Counted from the first letter of the stretch, positions 1 through 10,883 are shown. The stretch: 64,000 nt of DNA from Heloderma charlesbogerti (GCA_026122225.1 JANEZZ010002066.1:186001-250000); one strand, 5' to 3'. Made by a program: numbers and translations. The notes: generated from the letters alone by a model not told the origin.

Positions 1-270
1 ATAAATATTTACGTAGGCTAAAACAGCGAAAAAAAGGGAACACAAACAGTGGCCTCCGTAGCCACCGCCATTTTCGTACGCTGTTGTTGTTTTTTCCGGA
101 AGGCTGCCCAGTGGCCGGATGTCCGGCTGCGGGCGGCCCCGGCCAGCGGCTCTGTGGAATCTCCGCGGAGCAGAGCCGGCTGGATTAGGATTTCAGGGGG
201 AGGTGCGGAGTGCCTCCCCCCCAACGCAAATCACCCCGTCAAAAAGGTAAGTGACTTCCGTACATCCCTA
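1..270 (-). mobile_element. Family A hAT-like MITE, right part only (copy A1)
   Basis: The window opens inside a copy. A half palindrome with the TTTACGTAGGC core (about 8-20) is followed by an AAATGGCGG-type inverted pair, a GC-rich stretch, a G-run/C-run inverted pair (193-219) and the X end. That end carries a splice-donor-like AGGTAAGT at 245-252 and the terminus TACATCCCTA (261-270). The left end lies outside the window, so the TSD cannot be tested. Confidence 0.75.
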
Positions 271-278
271 AATTGAAT

Positions 279-661
279 TGGGGATGTATGGGTTGTGTAA
301 AATCCATTCCATCTGGGTTTTGTGGATTGCCAGGCACCTTTCCTTCTGTCATTAGCTCATTGGCGAAACTGGATTTTTTAAAGTTTTGATATTTGTGCAA
401 ATTTTCACTTGTGTAAATTTACACTTGTGAAAATGTGCAAATCCCCCCAAATGTGCATGTTTATGCTTTAGGCTATGGGAAAATGCATATTTTCAGCTGA
501 GTTCTTTTGGCATGTTTTTCTATTACTACATTTGTGCAAAATTCGAGAAAGTTAGTCATCCACCCAACTGGGGAAAAAGTGGTCCAATGGAGAATTTGTG
601 GGTCAGATGCATACAAAGTTGAACTCATTTGATTTTGGTGCAGATTTCTCTGACATCCTTA
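279..661 (+). mobile_element. Family B hAT-like MITE (B1)
   Basis: The element starts TGGGGATGTATGGGTTGTG and ends TTTCTCTGACATCCTTA. Flanks are AATTGAAT (271-278) and AATTAAAT (662-669), an 8-bp TSD with one mismatch. The inside is AT-rich with near-palindromic TGTGCAAATTTTCAC / GTGAAAATGTGCA around 395-440, a family B hallmark. It abuts the end of A1. No coding capacity. Confidence 0.75.
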
Positions 662-1017
662 AATTAAATGCAGAGATGTTTAGTAGTATTGTATACTGGA
701 TGTCCTACAGAGCTTTGACTCTAGTTGCCGGCACCTACCAGCTAACCACAGCTGATGGCAATAAATCACTGGCTGATAACAGGGTCATAAACCTGTCCAA
801 GGCTGGGGGAGCAAAAAGTGGCTGTAGCAAGGAATATTTTACCTGGGCAGTGAATCCAAAGTGTTGAGGCAAAGAGAAGTCCATTGTCCAGTCCAAGGTC
901 CAAAACACACATGGGAACATGAGCAAGGCAATGGGTCAGGTCCAAGGTCAGGGCTGAGGTCCAGTGTGAGATATGGCATTGCTCTTCAGCAGTCTTGCCC
1001 CAGTCTGCCTTCCACTT

Positions 1018-1305
1018 TTAACAGCTACAGCTTGAGGCAGCTGCATCCAATCGGTCCTCCTGCCTCTGAGAGTCTCTCTGTCTTAAACGGACAGAGGCTT
1101 GCCTATGCTGCTCCTGGACATGCAGCTGCCTTTGCTCTGTGGGGGTCAGCGGCAGTTCACCCTCTGAATCCTCTGTGGGGACTGCAGCTAGGCAAGGAGC
1201 ATCCACAGGAGGTGAGGGGCTGAGGGCTCCTTCTGTGCTGGTCCCTTCCCCTGGGTCCATGGCCTGCCATTCCCCTTCATCCTCGGAGGAGTCTGAGGGA
1301 GGCAT
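1018..1305 (-). other. Open frame of unknown origin, 95 codons
   Basis: A 95-codon open frame on the minus strand is acidic and Ser/Pro-rich in the first half (PPSDSSEDEGEWQAMDPGEG) and Gln/Arg-rich in the second (EQRQLHVQEQHRQ). I do not recognise it. No splice sites, promoter or neighbouring exon support it as a host gene. It could be a fragment of a retroelement leader or gag-like region. The surrounding 670-1445 is otherwise unassigned single-copy-looking DNA. Confidence 0.2.
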
Positions 1306-1445
1306 GACCCTAGTTAGGATCTCCCCTTCTTTGATTCTTTGCTTTCCCAGTAATCACTAATTAGCTTGGTTCTCTTTCACATTGTACAAGTAAAAGCATT
1401 GAGCTTGACTTCTAGAGAGCAGCGTAAAGTCAATCTTCAGGTTCA

Positions 1446-1876
1446 TTTTGTTCAACCCAGTCTCTGATGAAGAGAGACTGAAAGAACTGGGCATGTTTAG
1501 CCTTGAGAAGAGAAGATTTAGGGGAGATAGGGTAGTGCTGTTCAAGTACTTGAAAGGTTGTCACAGAGAGGAAGGCCAGGATCTCTTCTCAGTCATCCCA
1601 GAATGCAGACATGGAATAATGGGCTCAAGGTACAGGAAGCCAGATTCCGGCTGAACATCAGGAGAAACTTCCTGACTGTTAGAGCAATACGACAATGGAA
1701 CCAATTCCCTAAGGAGGTGGTGGGCTCTCCCACACTGGAGGCATTCAAGATGAAGCTGGACATCCATCTGTCAGGGATGCTCTGACTTGGATTCCTGCAC
1801 TGAGCAGGGGGTTGGACTTGATGGCCTTATAGGCCCTTTCCAACCCTACTATTCTATGATTCTATGATTCTGTGAT
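1446..1876 (+). mobile_element. CR1 LINE, 5'-truncated 3' end
   Basis: Translation of 1448-1654 gives the familiar CR1 C-terminal stretch LKELGMFSLEKRRFRGDRVV and then [20 protein letters not shown]. The next part reads PEVVGSPTLEAFKMKLDIH in a shifted frame. The copy ends in repeats of ATTCTATG (1848-1876), the CR1 tail. It is dead: heavily 5'-truncated with a frame change near 1620. Confidence 0.85.
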
Positions 1877-2418
1877 GCTCCACAAGGTTCCATGTTGTAC
1901 TTATTACCAACCCAAGTCTGCCACCGCTTTCTTCTTTCCATAGATCCAAGCCCATTCATCCGTGATGTGCAACGTGGGTATAATGGAAGTGCTGTGTGCC
2001 TTTCCCTCCATGGCAGACAGAAGGTCAGTTACTTTATCGAACCGCGCATCCTGTTTTCTCAGAACCGCCACCCTCAAGCTTAGCAGCGTGCAGGATGTGA
2101 GAGTCTCCGTTTTGAACAGCAGTAACCCTTGAGTTCCTCCTATACAGAAACTGACAGCCCTAATTAAGAAAGGCTCTTCACAAAGCACTTTTCACGTATA
2201 CCTAAAAATAAACGTTTAAAAACAACTTGAATGGTACCAGATTGCAAGCACTGTATCTAGGCTGCTGAGAATTCTTCCACCCACATTAACACTGCAGGTT
2301 AGTGTTTCCAGCTATTTCATACACTCTGTGCAGAGGTTAGGCAGCTGCTGTGGCATTATAAGAAGTGGTTTCATATACACAACTCTTGTTTTAAAGGGAA
2401 GCTTGCACAAATTTTGCC
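1877..2418. other. Unassigned DNA
   Basis: No gene, repeat family or motif recognised between the CR1 tail and family B copy B2. The open frames here are short with no family resemblance. Confidence 0.5.
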
Positions 2419-2784
2419 TAGGTATGTATGGATTTTGCTAGATCTGTTCTGTCTGTATTTCATGGATCGTCAGGCATCTTTCATTCCATCATCTGTTCAT
2501 TGAAGGAATCAGATTTTTTGTAAAAAAAATTCATTCATTTGCAAAAGCGCGCTCATGCAAATGCACACTCACACAAGTGTGCATTAGCGCAATTGTGCAT
2601 TAGCGCAAGTGCGCATTTGGAAATGAACAAATTTATGGAAATCCCCCCCCAAAAAAAAGTTTAAAAAATTGCGGTCTGCAAGTCCATGGAATCCACATGA
2701 CTCAGAAAAAGCCGGTCAGCTGTGGAATCCACAGATCGGAATCATTGCATCTGAATCTGTTGTGGATTTCTCTGACATCCCCTA
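2419..2784 (+). mobile_element. Family B hAT-like MITE (B2), degenerate
   Basis: It starts TAGGTATGTATGGATTTTG and shares the GGATCGTCAGGCATCTTTC block with B1, B3 and B6. It ends GATTTCTCTGACATCCCCTA. The middle is CG/CA-rich with TGTGCATTAGCGCAA repeats (2570-2620). Flanks do not form a clear 8-bp TSD, so the copy is old or the ends are eroded. Confidence 0.6.
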
Positions 2785-3725
2785 GTGATGACCTTTCTTC
2801 TGTTTAGGGATGGCTCAAGACACTTCCTGCCCTGAGTAGCTACACCACATCATCCCAAAGGTGAGCCAGAGCATCGTGATGTTGCAGAGGATGCTTGGCA
2901 TAGATTTCCATGTGATCCCCAAATTCCACCAGAGGATCCTGCAAAAATAAATAAACAAGATTCCAGAGCAATTCATGAGAAGCAAGCCAATGATGTGGGC
3001 CATTAGCTGTCAAAACATGGTCCACAATAAATAGCTTAAGAACAACTCAAATTATGCTTAATTGTGGTGATGTTATCCCACACATACCACTTGCTTAACC
3101 TTTCCATACATACTACCTTTAAAAGGGGGGGGGGTAATACACTGATTCATGGGAGGGGGAGGAGAATATGTCACTTCTTGGAGTTTACTTTCTTTATGAA
3201 GGGACCATACATTTCAACGTTCTGACTTTTTAAAAAACTGGATTTTGACAGTATCAAAGGGAAAATGTCATTTGAAAATGAATGAACATTGTCGTTAAAG
3301 GATGTGGAGGAGGAGAAGCTGCAGACACATAACTCTTCTGCCATAGAGCTGGAACATTTACTTGACAGATTTGAGGGTGGAGTGGAGGCTATTATTAGAG
3401 GAATAATGCAAATGCTTTAGAGTGAAGCAGAAGTTCAAGACACAGCTCTTTCTTTAGTTTTACCACTCCTTAGTCACCTTCCCAGCCCAAAGACCACTCA
3501 AAGCAAAGTACAACATAGTTTTAAAAACCACCGATAGCTAAAAACTATATAGGATCAGCAAGAACCCTCTTAAGCTGCCGCCGGAAGACATCCTAGGAGG
3601 AAGATATTTGGAGGATGAATGAAATTCAGTGGCATATTGCACTTCTGAGGCACTTTTCATATGCTTATCAGCTCCCACACAATTGCTGGAGAGTCCTAGG
3701 GCTATATCCAAAGATGGCATTCCCC
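2785..3725. other. Unassigned DNA
   Basis: No gene found. TAGGGATGGCTCAAGACA near 2808 resembles a hAT terminus, but I find no partner end. A short poly-G run lies at 3125-3134. Confidence 0.45.
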
Positions 3726-3940
3726 TAGCACAAAGCTTCTACTGCCTAAAGTCCCGATCCAACATGGATTTTGTAATATTAAGAGATGTATCCAGTGATG
3801 CCCCTCTGAGACCGCAAAGCTTTTACCATTTTGCAGAAACCCTGTTTTTATCCTTGTGCAAGTGACAAATCCAACACTTTGATTATGGTTGTGCAAGTTA
3901 TTGTACAAGCCAATGTGAAAGCTGCCGCACAATGCTTGCT

Positions 3941-3942
3941 TG

Positions 3943-3993
<51 letters not shown>

Positions 3994-3994
3994 T
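3941..3994. repeat. (TTTC)n microsatellite
   Basis: About 13 uninterrupted TTTC units in the loop of the palindromic repeat. Confidence 0.95.
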
Positions 3995-4124
3995 TAATAC
4001 TTATATACTGCTTAATATAATAAATTCTATAAGCAGTTGTGCAAGTTTGTGCAATACATTGCACAGCAGCTTGTGAAACAGCTGGTGCAAAGGTGTGAGC
4101 AAGCTGATTCCAAGTATTGGATGT

Positions 4125-4586
4125 TAGGGATGGTGGAACGCACCATGATCCTGGTCGCATGCCATTCACCGGACCCACCAGCCACTCACCTCTGCTTGCT
4201 GCATGCAGTGAATTGCTGGGCAGTCCATGAGTCCCTGGCGAGCAGAGTGTGACTGCCCAACTCCTCTCTGTCTTAAGAATTGGCAGGTTGGCCTTCTTCA
4301 TAACGTGGGCATTTATGCAAGATTGCAGACGTAAATGGCCATTTGCACATGTAATCTTCTGTAAATGGTCACTTTACAGCACCATTTCCATAAAATCAGC
4401 CTTTACAAAAAAAGGCTAAGCTGCCATTTTGCAGCTTGGCAAGGGATCGTGGATCCTCGCACTTGGCTGATTGGGGGAGAGCCAAGTTGGGCAAGTACAG
4501 GGATCCACAGACTGGCATCCGGGGTGGTCGTGCTGGTGATTTCTCACTGGGCCTCAAGCCCCAGCCAGATGCCCACAACATTCCTA
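4125..4586. mobile_element. Family E hAT-like MITE (E1)
   Basis: It starts TAGGGATGGTGGAACGCACC and ends CCACAACATTCCTA. Flanks are TTGGATGT (4117-4124) and CTGGATGT (4587-4594), 7 of 8 matching. The core alternates GTAAATGGCCATTTGCAC-type palindromes (4310-4400), as in E2 and the relative near 62.7 kb. It sits in the right arm of the older palindromic repeat. Confidence 0.75.
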
Positions 4587-4617
4587 CTGGATGTGACACT
4601 TGCATGAGGATAAAAAC

Positions 4618-5352
4618 TAGGACTGTGCACTGCTTCGGCCTGAGGCCTGAACCCTGAGTCGAAGCCGGCTGCTTCAGGCCACTTTGTGCCCCTTCTGAGG
4701 TGAAGCAGAGCAGGTTGGGGGCTCACCAAAGCACTCGGTGTGCTTCAGGGCTTTGGCCAGGGCCCAGCACCCCCTGGCACTTCCAGGTCCTTACCTGAGC
4801 CGCCTTCTCCTTGCCACCACCACGCCACTGTGCCACGCCGCCTTCATTACCATCTTCGCCTTCGCCATCGCCATCATCGGCGGCATCTGCCACCACCGCT
4901 GCTGCTGCTGCTGCTGCTGTCTTCACTGCCACCCAGAAGTTCCAGGAAGTTGCCATTTTAAAAATGGCGACTCCCTGGGGGAAGACCAGTTGCCATGTGT
5001 CTAGGCTTCATGGGCGGTGGCAGCAGTGGCAGTGGGTGGAGGTGAAGACAGTGGTGGTAGTGGCGGTGGGCAGCAGTGAAGAAGAAAACGGCAGTGGCAG
5101 TGGCAGTAGCGCAACAGAGAAGGCAGCGGTATGGTGATGAAGAAGGTGGTGGCGGCGGTAGCAGCAGAGAAAGAGGCCGCCCAGGTAAGGAGCTGGGCAG
5201 TTGTGTGGAGGTGTCAGGGGGGACCTGAAGCAGGGTTCGCCATCCAAACCCCACTTCAGATTTGGGGCTGAGGTGGTTTGGGGGCCCCCCGAATTTGCCC
5301 AAACTGGATCAGGCCCACCTTGGAAGGATCAAGGGGTCCCTGCACAGCTCTA
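4618..5352. mobile_element. Family D hAT-like MITE
   Basis: Ends are TAGGACTGTGCACTGCTTCG and, complemented, TAGAGCTGTGCAGGGACC. The TSD is ATAAAAAC on both sides (4610-4617 and 5353-5360), a perfect 8 bp. The inside is GC-rich, with a run of about 8 CTG/GCT units (4891-4919) and inverted GGC/GCC-rich arms. Open frames there are low-complexity triplet shadows. It lies only about 30 bp from E1, in the same host repeat. Confidence 0.85.
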
Positions 5353-5480
5353 ATAAAAACAGGGTTTCTGAAAATGGTAGAAGCATTGCACTAGAGGAAT
5401 GACACCACAGGATGCAACCCTTAATACAACAGAATCCATGTTGGACTGTGACTTTAGGCAAAGTAAACATGCATGACAAT

Positions 5481-6282
5481 TATTAATTGTTTATGCAGCC
5501 AAGGTGAGCAGTAAGTCTGTCTGCCATTCTGGGTTGCAATTCAGCATTCATTTTATCCCCAAATAAAGGGGTGGAATTTCACAATGCTACTTCTTGGTGA
5601 TCAGTGTATCACTACTGATTTCTGTATAATGCCCATTACTTGACTGGTGTTAAATTTCACCACCTGCATTAATGGGTGGATTGGAACTGCATTATCCACT
5701 GGCCTTCACAGTTCCAAATGTTCTGATGCAGTTCCCAGCTTGTGAAATTCATCATTCAAAATACATTCTAAAATGCATATTTGTGAAGAAAACACTTTCA
5801 AAAATATGTATTAAATACTATTTCAATGCAAATGTTGGTGCATATTTTTACATTTAAGTTCTGCAGATTAATGTGGAAATGGGTGGAATGGACATGCTGA
5901 TGGACATATGCAAAGATGGAACAGACTAGAAATAAACTGATTTGTCCATTAGCATAAATAGCAGCAATGCTTAAATTAAACTTATGTGTAAACATGAGCA
6001 ATTTATTTCTCCTCTGTCTCTTTGGTAATTGAGATCGTTCTGTCATTTAGGGATTATACCTTGGTCAAAGAAACTGTTTAATGTTTTACCCTTAGCAGCT
6101 TCCTGTATTTCCATGATAGATTTTCCCAAAAACTACATAGGACTTGTTTGCTACAAGCTAAGCCTGGAGTCTTGCATACCATCTGTGCACTCCTTGAATG
6201 TAGGTTGATTGATCAAATGCAAAATTCCAGGCCTAGTTTTGGAGCCTGTGAGAGAGTGGATTAGACTTTCAGTTATGTACAC
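5481..6282. other. Unassigned DNA
   Basis: AT-rich sequence without recognisable gene or repeat family. Confidence 0.5.
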
Positions 6283-6676
6283 CAGGAGTGGACAACCTCT
6301 TAGTTTTTTGAGGGGGCCGCCTTCCCACCTCCTTCAACTGCACCACTGAATTTTCCACTGAATTTTGGCTTGTGCTGGTGGAAAAAAGTGACATTTTTCC
6401 CCTTGAAAACAAGGCATGGAGGAGGCTTCCAGGAGCACGTTTTTGCTTCCAAACAAGGAGTGTGCTCCTTGCATCCCATATTCTCAAGAAAAATGGCTCC
6501 TTCCTTCCTTCCTTCCTTCCTTCCTTCCTTCCTTCCTTCCTCTCTCTCTCTTTGTTGTTGTTGTTGTTGTTGCTGCTGCTGCTGCTACAGTCACAAATTC
6601 AGCAATGGGGGGCAGGGAAGGGGTGAGCAGGGACTCAAAAATGGCCGGGGGGGGGTTCGCATGTGGCCCACTCTTG
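6283..6676. mobile_element. hAT-Charlie-like MITE (J)
   Basis: Termini CAGGAGTGGACAACCT and, complemented, CAAGAGTGGGCCACAT are imperfect inverted repeats of the CAGGGGTGGGCAACC type known from Charlie-like hAT elements. Flanks ATGTACAC (6275-6282) and GTGTACAT (6677-6684) match at 6 of 8. A compound microsatellite expanded inside. No transposase remains. Confidence 0.6.
6493..6586. repeat. Compound microsatellite (TTCC)n-(TC)n-(TTG)n-(TGC)n
   Basis: About 12 TTCC units, a short TC run, six TTG units and five TGC units in direct succession, inside element J. Several open frames through this stretch are pure repeat translations. Confidence 0.95.
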
Positions 6677-6840
6677 GTGTACATATTGTTTTGAAGAATA
6701 ATATAAGTGTCAGAGTAATACAAGCAAAAAAAGGAAAGAAAATAACAGATTTTGCCACCAAGGAGCTTTCCATGTATATCTGGACTCTGCTTGGTGCAAT
6801 ATAATTTGGCTTAGGGACAGGATCACCAACCAGTCATGCT

Positions 6841-7232
6841 TAGGGATTTACAGACTGTGTAAAATCTGTTCCATCTGTGTTTCGCGGATTGTCAGGCGCC
6901 TTTCATTCTGTCATTCGCCCACAGACAGATGCGAACATTTTTTTTCGTAGTGCAGAAAAATAGGGAAAGAATTACGTAAGTATTTACATAATTTACCTCA
7001 GTACGTAACATTTAGTGTGTTGTCTCCCATTCCATTCAATGTTTCCTCAGCAGAAACTTAGTATTTTTCTATGGAATTTATATGCGTAAATTTTGGGAAT
7101 GTAAAAAATCATCCAAAAGTCCATGGACTCTGCACGGCCTGGGGGGGGGGCGCTCTGTAGCGGATTACACAGGTCAGATTCTTAGAAATCCAAGATCATT
7201 TTAGTCCATCTCGAATTTCTCCAGAATCCCTA
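6841..7232 (+). mobile_element. Family B hAT-like MITE (B3)
   Basis: It starts TAGGGATTTACAGACTGTG and ends GAATTTCTCCAGAATCCCTA. A perfect 8-bp TSD GTCATGCT flanks it (6833-6840 and 7233-7240). Inside, TACGTAAGTATTTACATAAT (6973-6992) resembles the palindrome core of family A. A poly-G run sits at 7140-7149. Confidence 0.9.
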
Positions 7233-7240
7233 GTCATGCT

Positions 7241-8394
7241 TCCTTTCCCATTGTGACTTGGCTAGAATCCCCGAAGCTATGCTTAGAAAAATAGCCTTTT
7301 TCCATGACCAGGAAAGCAAGAGATCCACACAGCTGACATTTTAAAATGGCTGCCACTCAGCCAGTGGTCATGCACACAGGGGGCCTTGGGAAGGATGCAT
7401 GCCCATTTGAAGGACATGACAACGGACTGTGTAGATTCAGAGTGAGAAAAGACATTCAGTTTTCCTCCTGTTCCAAAGGAGGAGGAAAAAGAAATAGAAA
7501 TAACAAAGGAAGAAGGTGCAAACACTCTAGTTAAGGAATGGCCTTTTCATTAACAAAGCTCCATTAAAAATAAAGACGTCACATAGATATATTTTCTCAT
7601 TCTCCTGTGAAGATTTATTCCTCTAATATATTTATACCACTTCACCTTCTTGAACTATAGGATCCAGGTTAAACAAACACTGGCGGGAAAAGGAATTGTT
7701 CCTGAAAGACAAAGGGGGAAGAAGTGGTTCAGTTCTTTGTTATTATTCTGTGTAGCTTTTTCTTAAAAAAAAAATAAAATCTCAGAGTGAAGCAGCTTTA
7801 TACCTTTTCTCTGTTATTTTGAAAATTGTTGGCCGCCCCATGCCATGAGAAAATAAAGGGGTCATGGGAGTTCAAGCTGGGGTCCACGGGCCTCATTTCC
7901 AACAGCTCCTGCAGATTCTCACTTTGAGAGGGAAATGGCATCCTGGCAATATTATCCAGAGTTTATATTGTGCAACGAATGCTCCTTCCTCACCTCTTTT
8001 GGAGAATAATCATTACTAGGGCTCCGACAGGGAGCAAAGAACACAGAGAGCTTAAAAACAGAGTAAAACCTGAGCTCTTTAAGTTTCGAAAGGTCATAGC
8101 GTGATGACACTGAAGCTGATGTTTCACCAGTATCCTACTAAAATCAGAAAAGAAGCTTTTTTCCTCATCAAGATCTAAGTGAAGAAAATGAAAATGAAGA
8201 TGGAATATAAGACTAGGGCCCGATCAACCCATGCAGCAGAATGAGAAGGGAGATGGAGGCATACCACTACAGATTTCAGATAGATAATACTATTTGTTAA
8301 TGCCTTCCAATGCTAAAAGCTCCAATTTAAAATGTCAGAGCGGTGAGAAGGATATGTCAACAGTTTCTCCCTAGTAATTTTTATTTAATCCCTA
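7241..8394. other. Unassigned, unique-looking DNA
   Basis: No gene or repeat family recognised. The longest frames have no sequence character of a protein family. This is one of the longer stretches without visible repeats. Confidence 0.5.
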
Positions 8395-8468
8395 ATTAAT
8401 TTTTGTGAACTGCCCAGAGAGCTTTGGCTATTGGGTGGTATAGAAATAAATAAATAAATAAATAAATA
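8395..8468 (+). mobile_element. L2/CR1-type LINE 3' tail
   Basis: GAACTGCCCAGAGAGCTTTG followed by TATAGAAATAAATAAATAAA is the common reptile L2-like 3' end with a short AAAT tail. The same motif appears on the minus strand next to the ATT repeat at 16.4 kb. Confidence 0.7.
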
Positions 8469-8488
8469 GTATGCTCTTTACTATTTGC

Positions 8489-9171
8489 CAGGTATGGGCA
8501 AGCTCGAGTGGTCCAGGGACTCCTTTCCAACCCCCTGACCCTGTCTCTCCCTACTGCTGCCACCCTTGTGTTGCCAAAATTGTGTGTTGCAGCAATAGCA
8601 AACCACTATAGGCTCTTAAAAAGGACAGATTTGCCCTTTTAAAAGAGCCATTTGCTGCCTCACAGTGTGGCAGGGGTAGGACCGGATGGGTGCCCACCCC
8701 CGTCCGGGTTCTCTGAGTGCCCACCCAGCCCTTGCCCCCACTTGCATGTCCCTGAACCTGCACTTGAGCCCCACACCAGCTTACCGAGCCACCCACACTT
8801 ACTTGAGCCCCATCCGTCTCCGCCACAATATTGTTCATGTAGACCTATACACAAAATGGCACCGTGAATCACCCATATATGTAAGATTCACAGTGCCATT
8901 TTGTGTATAAGTCTATGTCCATAGTATTGCAATCACAGTGGAGGCGGACAAGGCCCAGGTAATTTGTGGGTGGCATAGCAAAAGCAGGAGGGGGGTCAAG
9001 CAGGAGCGGCTCGGGGGGTGCGGGCACAGGCAGTCCACTGGAAGCCTGTACCAAGATGGGTGCCTGTACCATCTCCAGGCAGGGGCAATTACACTGATAC
9101 AGCACTGGGGGCCACAGAAGAGGACAGGGGCCACAAAAAAGGAAGTGGGCCATATCTGTTACCCACCCCTT
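8489..9171. mobile_element. Family F hAT-like MITE with central palindrome
   Basis: Ends CAGGTATGGGCAAGC and, complemented, AAGGGGTGGGTAACA form imperfect inverted repeats. Flanks CTATTTGC (8481-8488) and CAATATGC (9172-9179) match at 6 of 8. The centre (about 8838-8932) is a palindrome: ATACACAAAATGGCACCGTG ... CACAGTGCCATTTTGTGTAT. A related palindrome recurs in A9. The flanking arms are C/G-rich and resemble family G. Confidence 0.65.
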
Positions 9172-9750
9172 CAATATGCAGAAACCTGGCATACATACAA
9201 ATCATCCCCCTCTCTCCGCCAAGTCCGCTAGCCTCCTAGGACCCTCATTAACTCCACTTTTCTGGGGAACACCCAGCTTCTGTCTGCCCCTTCTTCTGTT
9301 TTTGGTCACATTTCTGGGGTTCCAGGGAGGTTAGCAGCTTGCTGCCTGCCTCTCTTGGGTCACAAGCTCAATTAGGTCTGTTACCAGTCTCCTTCTCCTC
9401 CCATGTCATTCTCTACATCCATCTTCCTTTGCTTCACTGCCAGGACTTCTTCTCTCTTCTCCCCTCCCCCCCCCCCCCCGCTAGTCAATTACACCAAACC
9501 TTTGCTTTGGATGTGTCCATCTTAACAATAAAACTATTAGTTGGTGAGAATGAATTTTAATTCTATACCTTCCCATTGCCTTAGTCTGACCTGCTGAAGA
9601 CATGTTTTAATTTCTTCCACTAAATTACTCCTTGGTTAAGCAATTGTGACTTCAATCTCCCATTCCCCTTAAACTTCAAGGGTCCAAGCTTTGGGGGCTC
9701 CAAGTGTCAAGGCTGCACATCAGGCATGCATCCATGTGATAAGGACCCTA
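9172..9750. other. Unassigned DNA with a poly-C run
   Basis: No gene. A run of about 15 C at 9465-9479 is the only notable feature. Confidence 0.5.
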
Positions 9751-9812
9751 GGGAACACATCTGTCTTCAGGTATTTGAAAGGCTGTTATGTGGAAGATGG
9801 AGCAGACTTGTT

Positions 9813-10636
9813 TAGGGATGTCGTGAGAGTCTTTGGGGGGGGAGTCCAACAAACTCCCCCTCACCCGCCCTTCCAGACTCTGCTCGCTGGACCGTGGGGT
9901 GCTCGCTGCCCCGTTCTCCTAGTGAGCCATCATTGTGCACCACAATGGTGGCTTGGGTGCTTCTGCGTAGGTAATGCTGAGTGGCCATAAAGAGCCCATT
10001 TATGCAAAATTATGGGAATGAATGGATCATTCATGCCTGTAATATTGTGTAAATGGGTCCTTCAAGGCTGCCAATTGCACAGCATTATGTACCCAGATAG
10101 GGCCGTGGTGGCTTAGTGGTTAAGACGCTGAACTGCAGACTGGAAGGTCGGCAGGACAGCAGTTCGAGACCCGAGTGCTGCGTGACGGAGTGAGCTCCTG
10201 TCTTCAGTCCCAGCTTCTGCCAACCTAGCAGTTCAAAAGCAAGCAATTGCAAGTAGATAAATAGGTACTGCCTTGGCGGGAAAGATAACAGCGTTCCGTG
10301 CACCTCGGTGTTCAGTCATGCCAGCCACATGACCACGGAAGCGTCTTCAGACAGCGCTGGCTCTTCAGCTTAGAAACGGGGATGAGCACCGCACCCCAGA
10401 GTCGGACACGACTGGTTGGGGACACCTTTACCTTTACCTTTTTTTATGTACCCAGAAGCACCAAGCCACCATAGTTGCATGCAATGATGGCTTGCTAGAA
10501 GGACAGGCAGCCCCGCAGCTTCATCGGATACTCACCAGGCCATGACAAGGCTCACACAGCACTGCAAGCAGGGATGGACAGTGGCAGTTCATGAGCACCC
10601 AACAAAGCCGGGTGCAGGTGAGTCTGTCCATCCCTA
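9813..10636. mobile_element. Family E hAT-like MITE (E2), carrying a SINE
   Basis: It starts TAGGGATGTCGTGAGAGTC and ends GTGAGTCTGTCCATCCCTA. A perfect TSD GACTTGTT (9805-9812 and 10637-10644) shows it landed in the CR1 remnant. Palindromic ATTGTGCACCACAATGG lies near 9932. Without the SINE and its 13-bp duplication it is about 465 bp, like E1. Confidence 0.9.
10098..10443 (+). mobile_element. tRNA-derived squamate SINE (Sauria-SINE type)
   Basis: The head has an A box TGGCTTAGTGG (10109-10119) and a B box GTTCGAGACCC (10162-10172), the RNA polymerase III promoter of tRNA-derived SINEs. The body contains AGTCGGACACGACTGG, shared with BovB 3' ends, and the tail is ACCTTTACCTTT (10425-10438). 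A 13-bp TSD TTATGTACCCAGA (10085-10097 and 10444-10456) places it inside E2. Family knowledge says such SINEs are mobilised by BovB, which is present at 21.6-25.8 kb. Confidence 0.9.
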
Positions 10637-10883
10637 GACTTGTTTTCTGTTGCTCCAGACAACAGAACTAGAAAAAAAAATGGGGGAAATTTCAGGGATA
10701 GAGATTCCAGTTAAACATTAGGCAAAACTGCCTAATGACCAAGAAAGATATCTTGGGGTTGTGGTGGAGAGCTCAATGAAGATGTCACCCCAGTGTGCAG
10801 CTGCTGTAAAAAAGGCAAACTCTATGTTAGGCGTTATTAGAAAAGTGACTGAGAATAAAACTGCCATCATCATACTGTGTGAC

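Larger units (their letters stand above)
3726..5480. repeat. Old imperfect palindromic repeat interrupted by two hAT insertions
   Basis: The left arm (about 3740-3940) reads CCAACATGGATT... GCAGAAACCCTGTTTTTATCC ...TTGTGCAAG. The right arm returns inverted, split over 4050-4124, 4595-4609 and 5361-5480, containing GGATAAAAACAGGGTTTCTG and AATCCATGTTGGA. The whole is an imperfect foldback about 550 bp long once the two insertions are removed. The loop holds a TTTC microsatellite. The outer ends and superfamily are unclear. Confidence 0.55.
9751..10883 (+). mobile_element. CR1-like LINE remnant, split by a hAT insertion
   Basis: 9751-9812 translates to FRYLKGCYVEDGADLF, a CR1 C-terminal motif, and resumes at 10645 after element E2. 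A further piece (10739-10870) reads RYLGVVVESSMKMSPQCAAA and VKKANSMLGVIRK, typical of the CR1 region after the RT domain. The order of the two blocks does not follow one intact CR1, so two insertions or a rearrangement may be involved. Confidence 0.6.

Noticed and set aside
2808..2830. TAGGGATGGCTCAAGACA as the start of another hAT element
   Set aside because: No complementary end or target duplication was found downstream within about 1 kb.
4891..4919. CTG/GCT repeat as a potentially expandable coding triplet
   Set aside because: About eight units inside a non-coding hAT element; no gene contains it.
6416..6723. Frames through the TTCC/TTG/TGC microsatellite
   Set aside because: Homopolymeric translations of simple repeats with unrelated flanks.
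10098..10175. A box and B box suggesting a tRNA gene
   Set aside because: The sequence does not fold as a full tRNA, continues into a SINE body with an ACCTTT tail, and is flanked by a 13-bp target duplication.
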